Shown in pieces: positions 25,713-34,122 of a stretch of DNA of 48,908 bases. The DNA comes from a virus: positions 1 through 48,908 of the IMG/VR virus record IMGVR_UViG_3300042292_000490, one strand, 5' to 3'. Positions within the stretch are counted from its first letter, which is position 1. Each line of letters begins with the position of its first letter. The translations under genes were made by a program, and so were the position numbers. The notes beneath the pieces are model-generated. The model was not told the DNA's origin. It saw only the letters and a list, made by a program, of their open reading frames with translations, and ran no database searches.

Positions 25713-26375
25713 TTAATCTTCAAAAACTACACCACTGTTGGCTGTAGTAACCGCCGTTGCCGTCTTTATTTCACCAAAGATCCAAGATTTTGCTACAAAT
25801 TGAAATGATGCAATATTTAATCTTCTACTACTTAGATCACCTTCATATTTTTCAGTTAAACTATTTGTTACCATAACAATTGGTATTTGAACATCTTGTT
25901 GTGTTTCATTCATATTCATTGTTATAATATGTTCTGGAACAAAATAGGGCATAATTTGTTCTACAATTTGTAACATATCATCTGTGTGTCTGGTGTAAAC
26001 AAACAAATTAAATGATACATTTACTGGAATCTTAGATCCAATTTGAGTTCCAGAAGATTGACATGATCCATTAACATTTGTTAAATTCAAAATTGGGGCA
26101 ATACGATTTAACCGGCGAGTAGGATCCGGAACAATGGTATTAATAATATAACTTATAATTGGTAATTGAGTTTCAATACGAGTTCCATCAGTTATAGAAG
26201 ATGGTTGTAATAAACGCTGAATAAACTTTTCTTGAGGCGAATAGTGAATGGGAACACGAATATTAAAACTGGTAGATGTGTCTGGTTCAATACGAGCAAC
26301 TTCAATCTTACTAAACAGCGAACCAAAACCAACTACAAGTTTTCTTAAATTTTCGTTGTAATAGTGTCCAAACAT
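25713..26375 (-). CDS. 15: gp15-like tail terminator / sheath stabiliser
   Basis: The 220-aa protein opens FGHYYNENLRKLVVGFGSLF and continues with RVPIHYSPQEKFIQRL, both hallmarks of T4-type gp15, which caps the tail tube and sheath and joins them to the head. The order gp13-gp14-gp15-gp16-gp17 is as in T4. T4 gp15 is 272 aa. Confidence 0.88.
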   Translation of the reverse strand: MFGHYYNENLRKLVVGFGSLFSKIEVARIEPDTSTSFNIRVPIHYSPQEKFIQRLLQPSSITDGTRIETQLPIISYIINTIVPDPTRRLNRIAPILNLTNVNGSCQSSGTQIGSKIPVNVSFNLFVYTRHTDDMLQIVEQIMPYFVPEHIITMNMNETQQDVQIPIVMVTNSLTEKYEGDLSSRRLNIASFQFVAKSWIFGEIKTATAVTTANSGVVFED

Positions 26376-26383
26376 ATTAATCC

Positions 26384-27058
26384 TTATGGGTTACCCGGTT
26401 CATCACAATCTGAAAATGGATCATTAGGATCAAATCCATAACAATTGCCTTCAGTCTGTAGTACATCATTAATACCAAAGGTGGTACCAAGAATATTATT
26501 TAGTGGAATTACCAACGATCCCGATAGTCCTTTAGTTGATGTATAGGGATTGTTAATGGTATTATTATTGGTATCAATTTTCTCATAACTGTAAGTAAAG
26601 AGTTCTGCAGTTATTTGATATGAATATAATTTTCCTAATGGATACAGAGGATTTTCATGTTCAACAAAATTAATTTCAAACAATGATTTAGATAATGGCA
26701 GATAGATAAGATCACCTTCGCGGGGTCTAATGATAGTAGAATCAATATCTGTGACTTCTTGTTTAAATCTTTTACGGGCAAAAACTAAGGTAATCTTATC
26801 TTTAATCTCTAATCCAAATTGAGTAATGACATCTGTACCATCAAAGCTCTTATATGATTGAATAAACATCTCTAACGTGTAAGCTTTTTTAAATGATGAT
26901 GATGGATCCTCACCAAAAATTTTATCTATTTGAAAATATTGACGTGGAACATATACCAAATCTTGTCCAATTCCTTGAATTAATTCAACAGTAATATCTT
27001 CGATCAGAGTTTGTTCTGGTCCGTATTTGGTACTATTGATATAAGGATTAATAGCCAT
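26384..27058 (-). CDS. 14: gp14-like neck protein
   Basis: Its place between gp13 and gp15 and the N-terminus MAINPYINSTKYGPEQTLIE identify the T4-type head-completion neck protein gp14. The IDKIFGEDPSSSFKKAYTLE and GDLIYLPLSKSLFEINFVEH segments recur in marine relatives. The ATG at 27058 is preferred to an in-frame TTG at 27067 because it begins just after the gp13 stop. Length 224 aa against 256 in T4. Confidence 0.88.
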   Translation of the reverse strand: MAINPYINSTKYGPEQTLIEDITVELIQGIGQDLVYVPRQYFQIDKIFGEDPSSSFKKAYTLEMFIQSYKSFDGTDVITQFGLEIKDKITLVFARKRFKQEVTDIDSTIIRPREGDLIYLPLSKSLFEINFVEHENPLYPLGKLYSYQITAELFTYSYEKIDTNNNTINNPYTSTKGLSGSLVIPLNNILGTTFGINDVLQTEGNCYGFDPNDPFSDCDEPGNP

Positions 27059-27059
27059 A

Positions 27060-27890
27060 TTAACCAATCATTGGATCTACAGGTAGTTCCTGTGTTTTTA
27101 ACAACATTGCTTCAATTGTATCTAGTTCGCGTACAGCATCTTGCATTATGGCTGGAGCATTGAGTTGTGCTCCACCTGGAAGAGGCATACCAGTATACTT
27201 CATCAGATTCTGTGCCCATTGTTTTTTCAACAATGCAGCGTAATGTCTTTGGAAAATACGATCACTCCATATTTTTGGATAATAATCTGGATTTACTTGT
27301 ACGTATGCTTCTACCATAACATATGAATTTGTTCTAACCTTATCCCATTCATTTTCTAAAAACAAACGATCAGTAGTTTTGGTATACGTAAATGAAGAAG
27401 GGTAATTAAATACATCATTTATCATAGAAATATATGTCATTGCTTCCATATATAAACCCATAGGACCCTGGGAATAACCACTCTGATTAAAATATAAACC
27501 AAAGAAGTCAAATAAAGTCATTTGATATCTTAGATCAAACATATAATCACCAACAACAGATCCTGGACTATATACCTTCGAAATAGTTCTAATATCTGCA
27601 GCGGCTGGCCAAAATGATGTTACTCCTGTAGTGGAAGACGTAACGGCTTGAGCACCAATACTATAACCAAAGGTGCTAACATCAAAATATTTGTTTGCTA
27701 TAATATTAGCGGTAATTGGTACGACAAACTGTGCACGCTCATTAAAATCAAAATGACGTTCATGCATATATTCTAATGATTCATCTAAACGATCTTCAGC
27801 TTGCTCAGAATCAATATTAATTTGAATTACTGGAGCACCGAGTCGTCTATAGGTAAAATCAATGAATTCTTGTCGAGTTGTAATTGCCAT
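27060..27890 (-). CDS. 13: gp13-like neck protein
   Basis: The diagnostic N-terminal block YRRLGAPVIQINIDSEQAED and RLDESLEYMHERHFD matches T4-type gp13, which with gp14 seals the filled head. 276 aa; T4 gp13 is 309 aa. A late box ATAAATA ends 5 nt before the ATG, so the neck-terminase run probably starts here on a leaderless message. Confidence 0.9.
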   Translation of the reverse strand: MAITTRQEFIDFTYRRLGAPVIQINIDSEQAEDRLDESLEYMHERHFDFNERAQFVVPITANIIANKYFDVSTFGYSIGAQAVTSSTTGVTSFWPAAADIRTISKVYSPGSVVGDYMFDLRYQMTLFDFFGLYFNQSGYSQGPMGLYMEAMTYISMINDVFNYPSSFTYTKTTDRLFLENEWDKVRTNSYVMVEAYVQVNPDYYPKIWSDRIFQRHYAALLKKQWAQNLMKYTGMPLPGGAQLNAPAIMQDAVRELDTIEAMLLKTQELPVDPMIG

Positions 27891-27895
27891 AGAAA

Positions 27896-27903
27896 TATTT
27901 ATG
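27896..27903 (-). promoter_or_regulatory. Late promoter box of gp13, leaderless geometry
   Basis: CATAAATA on the minus strand, 5 nt (TTTCT) from the ATG at 27890. It immediately follows the stop of the preceding gene. Confidence 0.7.
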
Positions 27904-28351
27904 AATTCTCAACAATTTTATTTATTTTATCTATTAAATTTTCTTTTTCTTCACTTGAGCCTATCGTTACCTGAATAAATTGTAATTCGTTTGGATCTAT
28001 GGCTTCGATCATTTCTTTTCGTAATTTGACTTCTATCGGTTTAAAGTTTGGATCATAATCACTAAATCCAGGCATTTTCATTGGGCAATTCAAAACAGGA
28101 TAATCTAATTTTGAATAATCATCCGAACTTTGAATTAACCATGTATGTGGTTTATCTCCACAACCACATCCACCACAGTAACTCTTGGTTGGGTCAACTG
28201 AACTAGTCTTTAAAAAGACACATGGTGTGTTTATACTGCTTCCACCAAAACAAGATAGAACTCTAAGTTGTTTTGTTTGAATATCGGTTTTTTTGTTGCC
28301 AAGTCCTCTAGATGCTAGAGAAGCAGCAAACATCATCATTTTTTGAAACAT
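27899..28351 (-). CDS. Cysteine-motif protein of the baseplate cluster, unknown function
   Basis: The 150-aa protein follows the I-like gene. Its centre carries YCGGCGCGDKPHTW and then LNCPMKMPGF, a C-x2-C-G-C ... C-P-x-K arrangement typical of a small zinc site; the same arrangement occurs in the protein at 42545. The C-terminal third (FKPIEVKLRKEMIEAIDP, FIQVTIGSSEEKENLIDK) is a beta-alpha unit. The start at 28351 is chosen because it follows the upstream stop; an in-frame ATG at 28408 would add a hydrophobic stretch from the overlapping reading frame. A role in the tail is inferred from location only. Confidence 0.6.
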   Translation of the reverse strand: MFQKMMMFAASLASRGLGNKKTDIQTKQLRVLSCFGGSSINTPCVFLKTSSVDPTKSYCGGCGCGDKPHTWLIQSSDDYSKLDYPVLNCPMKMPGFSDYDPNFKPIEVKLRKEMIEAIDPNELQFIQVTIGSSEEKENLIDKINKIVENS

Positions 28352-28355
28352 AATC

Positions 28356-28991
28356 TTATAAAGTTGTATAATTAACAGCCATACCAGCAGGAACAACATA
28401 TGAAGCAATAAATGGTTTAAACTTTTCTATATCTAAAAGCAAAGAACTAGTTACTTTAATATCTATATTGGTAAAATTAGATGTGGTAACTACAACATCA
28501 CTTATTGAAAATCCAAGTAGTGAACATATCAAATATTTGATTGCAGGTGGTGTACCTTTAATATCAAAATAATTTGAATCTGATTTAATTAAAAATCTTC
28601 TTATATTTGGAAGTATTGAACGCAAATGAGATTGAGAAAAATCAGCATTTGGAAAATAAAAATCTGCAACTGCTTCTAAAAATAGTGAATTCATAAACAA
28701 TGGAACTCTAATATTTTCCCAATTTAATTGAGCACCATATCCATATTCCTGACTTAATAACCATCTTAAATAATTTTTAATTATTGGAACAATAGCAACA
28801 TTATTTGGATCGGATTCATATGCTTTAAGAATCCACTGTGGAAATAAAGAGTCTACTGTAAGATTATCACCCAACCATTTAGAATTATTTCGGTTATAAA
28901 AATCACTCCCATAAAGACTACTGGCTCTTGCAGTAGTAATTGCGTTTTTTACCTCATAAGAAACAGGTTGTTCTTTAAGAAAAAAGATCAT
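28356..28991 (-). CDS. Tail protein I-like baseplate component
   Basis: The 211-aa protein follows the J/gp6-like gene with an ATGA overlap. Its centre and C-terminal half (NIRRFLIKSDSNYFDIKGTP followed by PAIKYLICSLLGF) match the pattern of phage tail protein I (P2 gpI), where a K-G-T motif follows a conserved arginine-containing helix. T4 has no separate gene of this kind in this place. The start at 28991 is fixed by the overlap with the upstream stop. Confidence 0.65.
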   Translation of the reverse strand: MIFFLKEQPVSYEVKNAITTARASSLYGSDFYNRNNSKWLGDNLTVDSLFPQWILKAYESDPNNVAIVPIIKNYLRWLLSQEYGYGAQLNWENIRVPLFMNSLFLEAVADFYFPNADFSQSHLRSILPNIRRFLIKSDSNYFDIKGTPPAIKYLICSLLGFSISDVVVTTSNFTNIDIKVTSSLLLDIEKFKPFIASYVVPAGMAVNYTTL

Positions 28992-30067
28992 AATTGATAC
29001 ACCAAATTTATACCAGCTACACATCTAGCATTTAAATATGCTAGTAATAGTGTTTGATTAGTAGAAGAAAGACCATTTACATAAATTTGAACTGTTCCTG
29101 GAATACAGCAATGGTTTGCTACAGTTATAAGTGAAGAATCTGATGTGCCAGAAATCCCCGAACCTAAAATAGCATTAATATAATCATTAATTGTTACACA
29201 TCTATCTTGTCCAGTTGCTTTAAATAAAAGCCTACATCTAGCTTCTGTAACAGAAATTTGACTATACCCACCAGAAGGAATTGCATTTGTTACAAACGTA
29301 ACATCAGATCTTGCAGTTATAGCAGCATTATTGCCAGATGTTCCGTTTGATGTAATTGCTTTAATTAATACTGAATTTGAAGTTTGTATTTCTTGAGCAG
29401 ATACAAAATTATTTGTAACAATAAATCCCTTGGGACCATTGATTACTGTAAATGTTTTATTATTTCCAACCATCCCTGTAGAACTTTTATCTACTCGAGT
29501 CCATTCTGAGTATGTAGCAGAACCATTTGCATTTTCATAAAAAGAAATTGTATCTGGATCAACTGTATATGGGAGTTCACACGATTGTGTGGCATAATCA
29601 TAATTCGTATAAGACACAACTTCTGATCCAGAATATAATTTTAAGGATTTACTTACACCAGAATTTACTGTACCTATATTGAAAAAGAAAGTATCGGCTC
29701 CGGTTGTTGTTTTTGCTTTAAATGTAGTATATGGATATAACGTTGCACCAGCAGCAGTTACAGTTCTGGTACATGTAGCACTTTGTGATGGAGCGATGAG
29801 TACTGAATTGTTAGCAGCAATACCTAAAATACTTGGTAATAAAGTTGTCGTGGTAGCAAATGAATTTACATAACCATATTGAGCATATATTCCGTTATAT
29901 GCAGTAACTGTAGAAAGAATATTTAATATTAAATTTGCCGTACTAGCATTATTTGCAAAATCAATATCCTTTAATTCTGATTGATTATTAAAAAATGATG
30001 TAAGTGATGATTTAATTTCACTAAAATCTAAAGAGGCAACATTGAGGTTTTTTAGTTGGTATGTCAT
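28988..30067 (-). CDS. 6: gp6/J-like baseplate wedge protein, short form
   Basis: The N-terminal 100 residues (LDFSEIKSSLTSFFNNQSEL, then LSTVTAYNGIYAQYGYVNSF) match the T4 gp6/P2 gpJ wedge family, which forms the inner baseplate ring. A second domain with repeated beta strands and an SEARCRLLFKATGQDR-like segment (VTEARCRLLF) follows. At 359 aa it is about half of T4 gp6 (660 aa) and close to P2 gpJ (302 aa). It directly follows gp25. Confidence 0.82.
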   Translation of the reverse strand: MTYQLKNLNVASLDFSEIKSSLTSFFNNQSELKDIDFANNASTANLILNILSTVTAYNGIYAQYGYVNSFATTTTLLPSILGIAANNSVLIAPSQSATCTRTVTAAGATLYPYTTFKAKTTTGADTFFFNIGTVNSGVSKSLKLYSGSEVVSYTNYDYATQSCELPYTVDPDTISFYENANGSATYSEWTRVDKSSTGMVGNNKTFTVINGPKGFIVTNNFVSAQEIQTSNSVLIKAITSNGTSGNNAAITARSDVTFVTNAIPSGGYSQISVTEARCRLLFKATGQDRCVTINDYINAILGSGISGTSDSSLITVANHCCIPGTVQIYVNGLSSTNQTLLLAYLNARCVAGINLVYQL

Positions 30068-30447
30068 TATAGTTCGACTTCAATAAATGTAGAGGTGTTT
30101 GATTGTTTTACGATGCCATCAGAAGTTGAAAAGTAAATTAAAAATTGAAATACTGTATCTGATGCATATTGTACATTTACTTTAACATCGGTTAAAGATG
30201 GTATAGCAGAATTAATATATGCTGCCATATTAGTTTCTAAAAGCCCAATATTTGACTGTCCATCAAAAATATAACTAAAATAATCAGAGCCAAGATTGAT
30301 ATCAGATACCAATTCTCCTTTTTGAGTTTTGCACACATTTTCAATATATTGTGAATATGCATTAAACCCACTAACTAGACCTATGTCTTTTTTAGTAGAT
30401 GAAGAATTTATCTTTTCAAATAATATTGAAAAATCTTTGATAGCCAT
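30067..30447 (-). CDS. 25: gp25-like baseplate wedge protein
   Basis: The 126-aa protein (T4 gp25 132 aa) has the GPW/gp25 fold landmarks: IENVCKTQKGELVSDINLGS followed by DYFSYIFDG, then alternating strands ending STSDGIVKQ. It initiates sheath assembly at the baseplate. The ATG at 30447 is chosen because a perfect TATAAATA box ends 5 nt upstream; an in-frame ATG at 30480 would add 11 residues and overlap the upstream gene. Both remain possible. Confidence 0.87.
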   Translation of the reverse strand: MAIKDFSILFEKINSSSTKKDIGLVSGFNAYSQYIENVCKTQKGELVSDINLGSDYFSYIFDGQSNIGLLETNMAAYINSAIPSLTDVKVNVQYASDTVFQFLIYFSTSDGIVKQSNTSTFIEVEL

Positions 30448-30452
30448 TAGAA

Positions 30453-30460
30453 TATTTATA
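30453..30460 (-). promoter_or_regulatory. Consensus late promoter TATAAATA, leaderless geometry
   Basis: A perfect T4 late box on the minus strand followed by TTCTA and the ATG of gp25. It lies just before the stop codon of the preceding hub gene. Confidence 0.72.
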
Positions 30461-31261
30461 TCATGGGTAAATTGGGACATTCATTGTTATCCCGGTGTAA
30501 TCGCCAGCAATTGTCGTTAAAGCTAATGCAGATTCGTGTGTCCCAGAACTGGTAACTACATGTTTAATTCCCGTAATATAATAAACAGTATTTAATACAG
30601 CATTTTTTGATGCATATGGATATCCACTGATACCATTAGAATTTAAACGAATTGTCTGCCCAACTTTTAAATTAAAATCACCAGGAATAGTTACATCTAC
30701 TTTTCTTCCATACTGCAATGCATCTGTAAATTCTGCTCGTTTTACTGGTGTTTCAACAGGAGTATTCCAGAAAGATGCTACATTTAATCGAAGTTTGATA
30801 TACGCTTCATACTTAGGTCCTATATCTGGGCAAGTACAACTATATGGTGCAGAAGGCGTTCCCCAAAGACAACCCAACCATTTGTCACCCAATCCTTCTG
30901 TACTATTAATTTTATCGCATTCTTCATTAGATGTATCAAAATATATATCTACAGGTATTGATGAATTTAACCTATTCAGTACCGGTGGACATCCAGTTGG
31001 ACCTTCCCACAATGATATACCACCGGAACTTCCAGAAACACCTTCAGACTCTTCTACTGGTGCTTTATAGAATCCAATTGCTTCTGCAATCTCTTTAACT
31101 CCAGGAAAACTTTGAAAACATTCTTCTATAGATCCAGGAGTACTTGTAACGCCTCTAGTAATAGACGAATTGGCACATTCATAAGAATCACGACTTATAA
31201 CTGGATAAAATGATTCTTGCCCTTGATTAGTACCGTATGTGTATATTTGTTTTGATGACAT
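30461..31261 (-). CDS. Baseplate hub protein, C-terminal-domain-like part (gp27-related)
   Basis: The last 90 residues of this 266-aa protein (VTIPGDFNLKVGQTIRLNSN, then TVYYITGIKHVVTSSGTHES) resemble the final barrel of T4 gp27, which has the order FNLTPGVKI ... FYVDEVIHELSNNNSVT. The N-terminal part is different: it has Cys-containing and Gly/Ser-rich stretches (EGVSGSSGGISLWEGPTGC, SCTCPD). It lies 14 nt after the 660-aa hub-like gene. The two may together form the hub ring; alternatively this is a separate hub accessory protein. Confidence 0.6.
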   Translation of the reverse strand: MSSKQIYTYGTNQGQESFYPVISRDSYECANSSITRGVTSTPGSIEECFQSFPGVKEIAEAIGFYKAPVEESEGVSGSSGGISLWEGPTGCPPVLNRLNSSIPVDIYFDTSNEECDKINSTEGLGDKWLGCLWGTPSAPYSCTCPDIGPKYEAYIKLRLNVASFWNTPVETPVKRAEFTDALQYGRKVDVTIPGDFNLKVGQTIRLNSNGISGYPYASKNAVLNTVYYITGIKHVVTSSGTHESALALTTIAGDYTGITMNVPIYP

Positions 31262-31275
31262 CGAATATCCTAATT

Positions 31276-33258
31276 TTAACAGAGTCCATCCAAGACATTT
31301 TCAATCCAAAAATAAGTTACTCTTGTTTTTGCATCAATTTGTTCAATACAAACTCTAGCAATATGATTTATATTACCACCACTAACACCGATAGCAGAAC
31401 TTGTATTTGCACCAATTGGTCTGAATTTAAATGAAGCTGATGTTGGACTAACCCATCCAGGTGGTAAATACGCCCCAGACAAACCTCTTTCATTTAAATT
31501 GATTGCCCAAGTATCATCTTGGGTGGGACTAGATTTTGTGCTAGGATCTAAACACCATTTTTCTAATTGATGACTATAGGTTGTACACCCAGATATGCCA
31601 TTTCCACTAGACGCACCAGATGCACCAGAACTACCACACGTTCCACAAGTTACACCTTCATGTCCCGGTTCAAATAATATTTTATTCCATTTATATCTGT
31701 AAAATTTAGCAGAACCTGGTAAGGTTGGATCTGGGGCACATGTTACTCCATAATAAGTATTATCTGGTTCATATCGTTGAAGAGCCGCAAAGAAACAATT
31801 TTCTTGTTTTCCCATACAGCACAATGAATACATTACAAAGTTCTGTGCTTCAATTTCTCTAATTTTTTCTAGTCTACCAGCCGCGGCAGATGCTCCAGAC
31901 GCTCCACCAGAAAATATATCATATCTAATATCCATTACCTTTTGTAACTTTGTGTCTACACCAGAAACAATGTTAGCGGGATCTGCGTCTATACTATCAG
32001 GATAATCCGGATGAATAGGAGTAACATCAAACATATTTTTCCACATATCTGGACTATCCAGGAACGGCATAAATCCATCCAGACCCATTAAACTTAATGA
32101 TTTATAATTGCTTTCAACACCATATTGATTATAGATGGTATTAGTAATAGATTTAGCATTACTGGGAACTTGTCCATCATAATATCCCCATGAGTTTTCT
32201 GGAATTAGTTGATCGCCACCTTGTGGTGCGTCTGTTCCTCGCCCAGACACAGTTACAACATCAATATTATATTTTTGTCCATCATCTTGAAATTGAAAGG
32301 TAAGATTTTTTAATGCTGTATTTTGTGTAGTATTCGCTGCATCAACTTTTGCTGTTTCTTGTTCTTCTTCACTTAAACCATCAGGAATAGTAATTTCAGG
32401 AAGACTATCTAAGTATTTTGGTGTTTTTCTAATATAGTAATAGTTTTTAGAAATCCATTGATATGCTGGATTAGACGCAAAGAAATAAGCTTTTCTATAT
32501 TGTTTTTTATCAGACAATTTTTGAATAACTGCATCACCTTTGAATATACCAACATTTCTTACATCAGCATCCATAGATGCATATGATGCATCAGCTTCAA
32601 TGTTTCGTTTAAATGATTTAAAATTAACATCACCAGCCATACCAGTCCAAAATATAAAATTAGGTTCACCGAATTCATCAACAGCACCGGTTGAAAGATA
32701 ATTAAATAACTCAATTGCATTATCTGGAATAGTTTCTTCACCAGAATTATATGGAGACAATGGTTTATATAAAAAATAATTTGAGGCAGAATCATTCCAA
32801 CCAGACCCAGGTATTACTCCAAACGTAAATCTTAATTGTTCTACTAGTTCATTTACATGAAACACTTTAGGTTTCTTAAACTGTAAAAGTGCATTTAATG
32901 AATTTGTAGAAAAATATTTATAATAATGATTTGTAAAATTGATAGCAACTATTGTATCATCACTATCTGATCCTGCATTATTAACATAAGAAACGCTAGT
33001 AACATCACAATCCCATTTTTTACCATCAAAAAATTCAATAATAACTTTATCAATTTTGTTGTTGCTAACATAACTAACAATATCTTTTAAATCTGTAACA
33101 ACTACCGTTCCACGTGGTAAAACTTCTGTTATGTTTTCAACAATTTCTATTCTTTCAAACCGACATTCTGTATTTTGTTTGTTTATTTCTAAACCACCAA
33201 CAAAAACTGATTTAATAGTAGAATATGCTGGATTAAACTGTGATTGTGTATTTGGCAT
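31276..33258 (-). CDS. Baseplate hub protein, gp27 N-terminal-like, with Cys/Gly-rich insert
   Basis: The N-terminal 250 residues (FERIEIVENITEVLPRGTVV, then a strand-rich region with KKPKVFHVNELVEQLRFTFG) follow the domain order of T4 gp27 tube and barrel domains. The 660-aa length far exceeds gp27 (391 aa) because of extra sequence with GGASGASAAAG, a CCMGKQENC cysteine cluster and TCGTCGSSGASGASS. It lacks an obvious gp27-like C-terminal barrel, which instead appears in the next gene. It probably forms the central hub contacting the tube. Confidence 0.65.
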   Translation of the reverse strand: MPNTQSQFNPAYSTIKSVFVGGLEINKQNTECRFERIEIVENITEVLPRGTVVVTDLKDIVSYVSNNKIDKVIIEFFDGKKWDCDVTSVSYVNNAGSDSDDTIVAINFTNHYYKYFSTNSLNALLQFKKPKVFHVNELVEQLRFTFGVIPGSGWNDSASNYFLYKPLSPYNSGEETIPDNAIELFNYLSTGAVDEFGEPNFIFWTGMAGDVNFKSFKRNIEADASYASMDADVRNVGIFKGDAVIQKLSDKKQYRKAYFFASNPAYQWISKNYYYIRKTPKYLDSLPEITIPDGLSEEEQETAKVDAANTTQNTALKNLTFQFQDDGQKYNIDVVTVSGRGTDAPQGGDQLIPENSWGYYDGQVPSNAKSITNTIYNQYGVESNYKSLSLMGLDGFMPFLDSPDMWKNMFDVTPIHPDYPDSIDADPANIVSGVDTKLQKVMDIRYDIFSGGASGASAAAGRLEKIREIEAQNFVMYSLCCMGKQENCFFAALQRYEPDNTYYGVTCAPDPTLPGSAKFYRYKWNKILFEPGHEGVTCGTCGSSGASGASSGNGISGCTTYSHQLEKWCLDPSTKSSPTQDDTWAINLNERGLSGAYLPPGWVSPTSASFKFRPIGANTSSAIGVSGGNINHIARVCIEQIDAKTRVTYFWIENVLDGLC

Positions 33259-33264
33259 AAGATA

Positions 33265-34122
33265 TCAATTATACTTAGTAGTAACAAATGAAGATTGAAT
33301 TAAACCAAGTTGTTTTGGTACGTATGCTTGAATATTCTTAGAAGCAATTGTAATTTCTTGTTGTGCAGTATATGTTGTATATGCAGTAACACCATTTAGT
33401 GGAGTTGATTGTGGTAGAATAGTATCTAATGTTGGTGCTGTATTAAAATCTCTAGTATTTTTATATATTGTTTTTCCATCAGTAGAATTAACTTGTTTAA
33501 TAACTTTATTGTTTGATGTTTGTAAACTTCTCATAAATCTAAAAAAAGGTTCCCCATAACTTCCATCCGATTTTAAAGGAATTACTGTAAGAGGTGCAGC
33601 AGTAAGTGTAGATAAAAAATTATTTCCTCCTTTTACTATACTTACTGTAGTCGTTAGATCATAAAACGATGAATCAACTATTACCGCCATAGGTCCATTC
33701 ATATCATAATAACCCGTAGATGCAAAGGAGTAGGGTGGGGCTAAATTATCTGATAAATAAGGAAATATTAAACTACCGATAGGTGCGGCGGTAAATCCAT
33801 TGGCTGCAGGAAGAAAATATGCTTGACTAGTTAAAACAAAACACTGATTATTTTTATTATCATTTGTAAAAATATTAACATTACTCTCAACTAATGTAAA
33901 TGGATTAATTACATTATTTGCAGCAACAATTGCCCAGAAACTATCTGGATCTTGATATGTAGTAGCAGCAGCCTCTAATAGAGTAGTTTTACTATCTATT
34001 GATATATTACTCTCTTGTATTGGAGCATTTTCTACATCAAGATATGTAAAAAAATCAGAGATACTAAATGTACCAATTGTAGTTTCAAACGAAGTTTTTG
34101 GTAAATTTTCAAAGAATTTCAT
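33265..34122 (-). CDS. 53: gp53-like baseplate wedge protein
   Basis: The first 90 residues contain SISDFFTYLD and, after a Thr/Ala-rich helix, DPDSFWAIVAANNVINPFTL, matching the LysM-like core of T4 gp53 (YWVLL.CNDN.DP pattern). The remaining 190 residues are beta-rich and do not match T4 gp53 (196 aa). gp53 bridges wedge sectors in T4. Overlaps the preceding gene by 4 bp. Confidence 0.6.
   Translation of the reverse strand: MKFFENLPKTSFETTIGTFSISDFFTYLDVENAPIQESNISIDSKTTLLEAAATTYQDPDSFWAIVAANNVINPFTLVESNVNIFTNDNKNNQCFVLTSQAYFLPAANGFTAAPIGSLIFPYLSDNLAPPYSFASTGYYDMNGPMAVIVDSSFYDLTTTVSIVKGGNNFLSTLTAAPLTVIPLKSDGSYGEPFFRFMRSLQTSNNKVIKQVNSTDGKTIYKNTRDFNTAPTLDTILPQSTPLNGVTAYTTYTAQQEITIASKNIQAYVPKQLGLIQSSFVTTKYN

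Noticed and set aside
28352-28408. Hydrophobic N-terminal extension (possible signal peptide) of the gene at 27899
   Set aside because: It lies wholly inside the 3' end of the I-like gene; the hydrophobicity comes from the overlapping frame.
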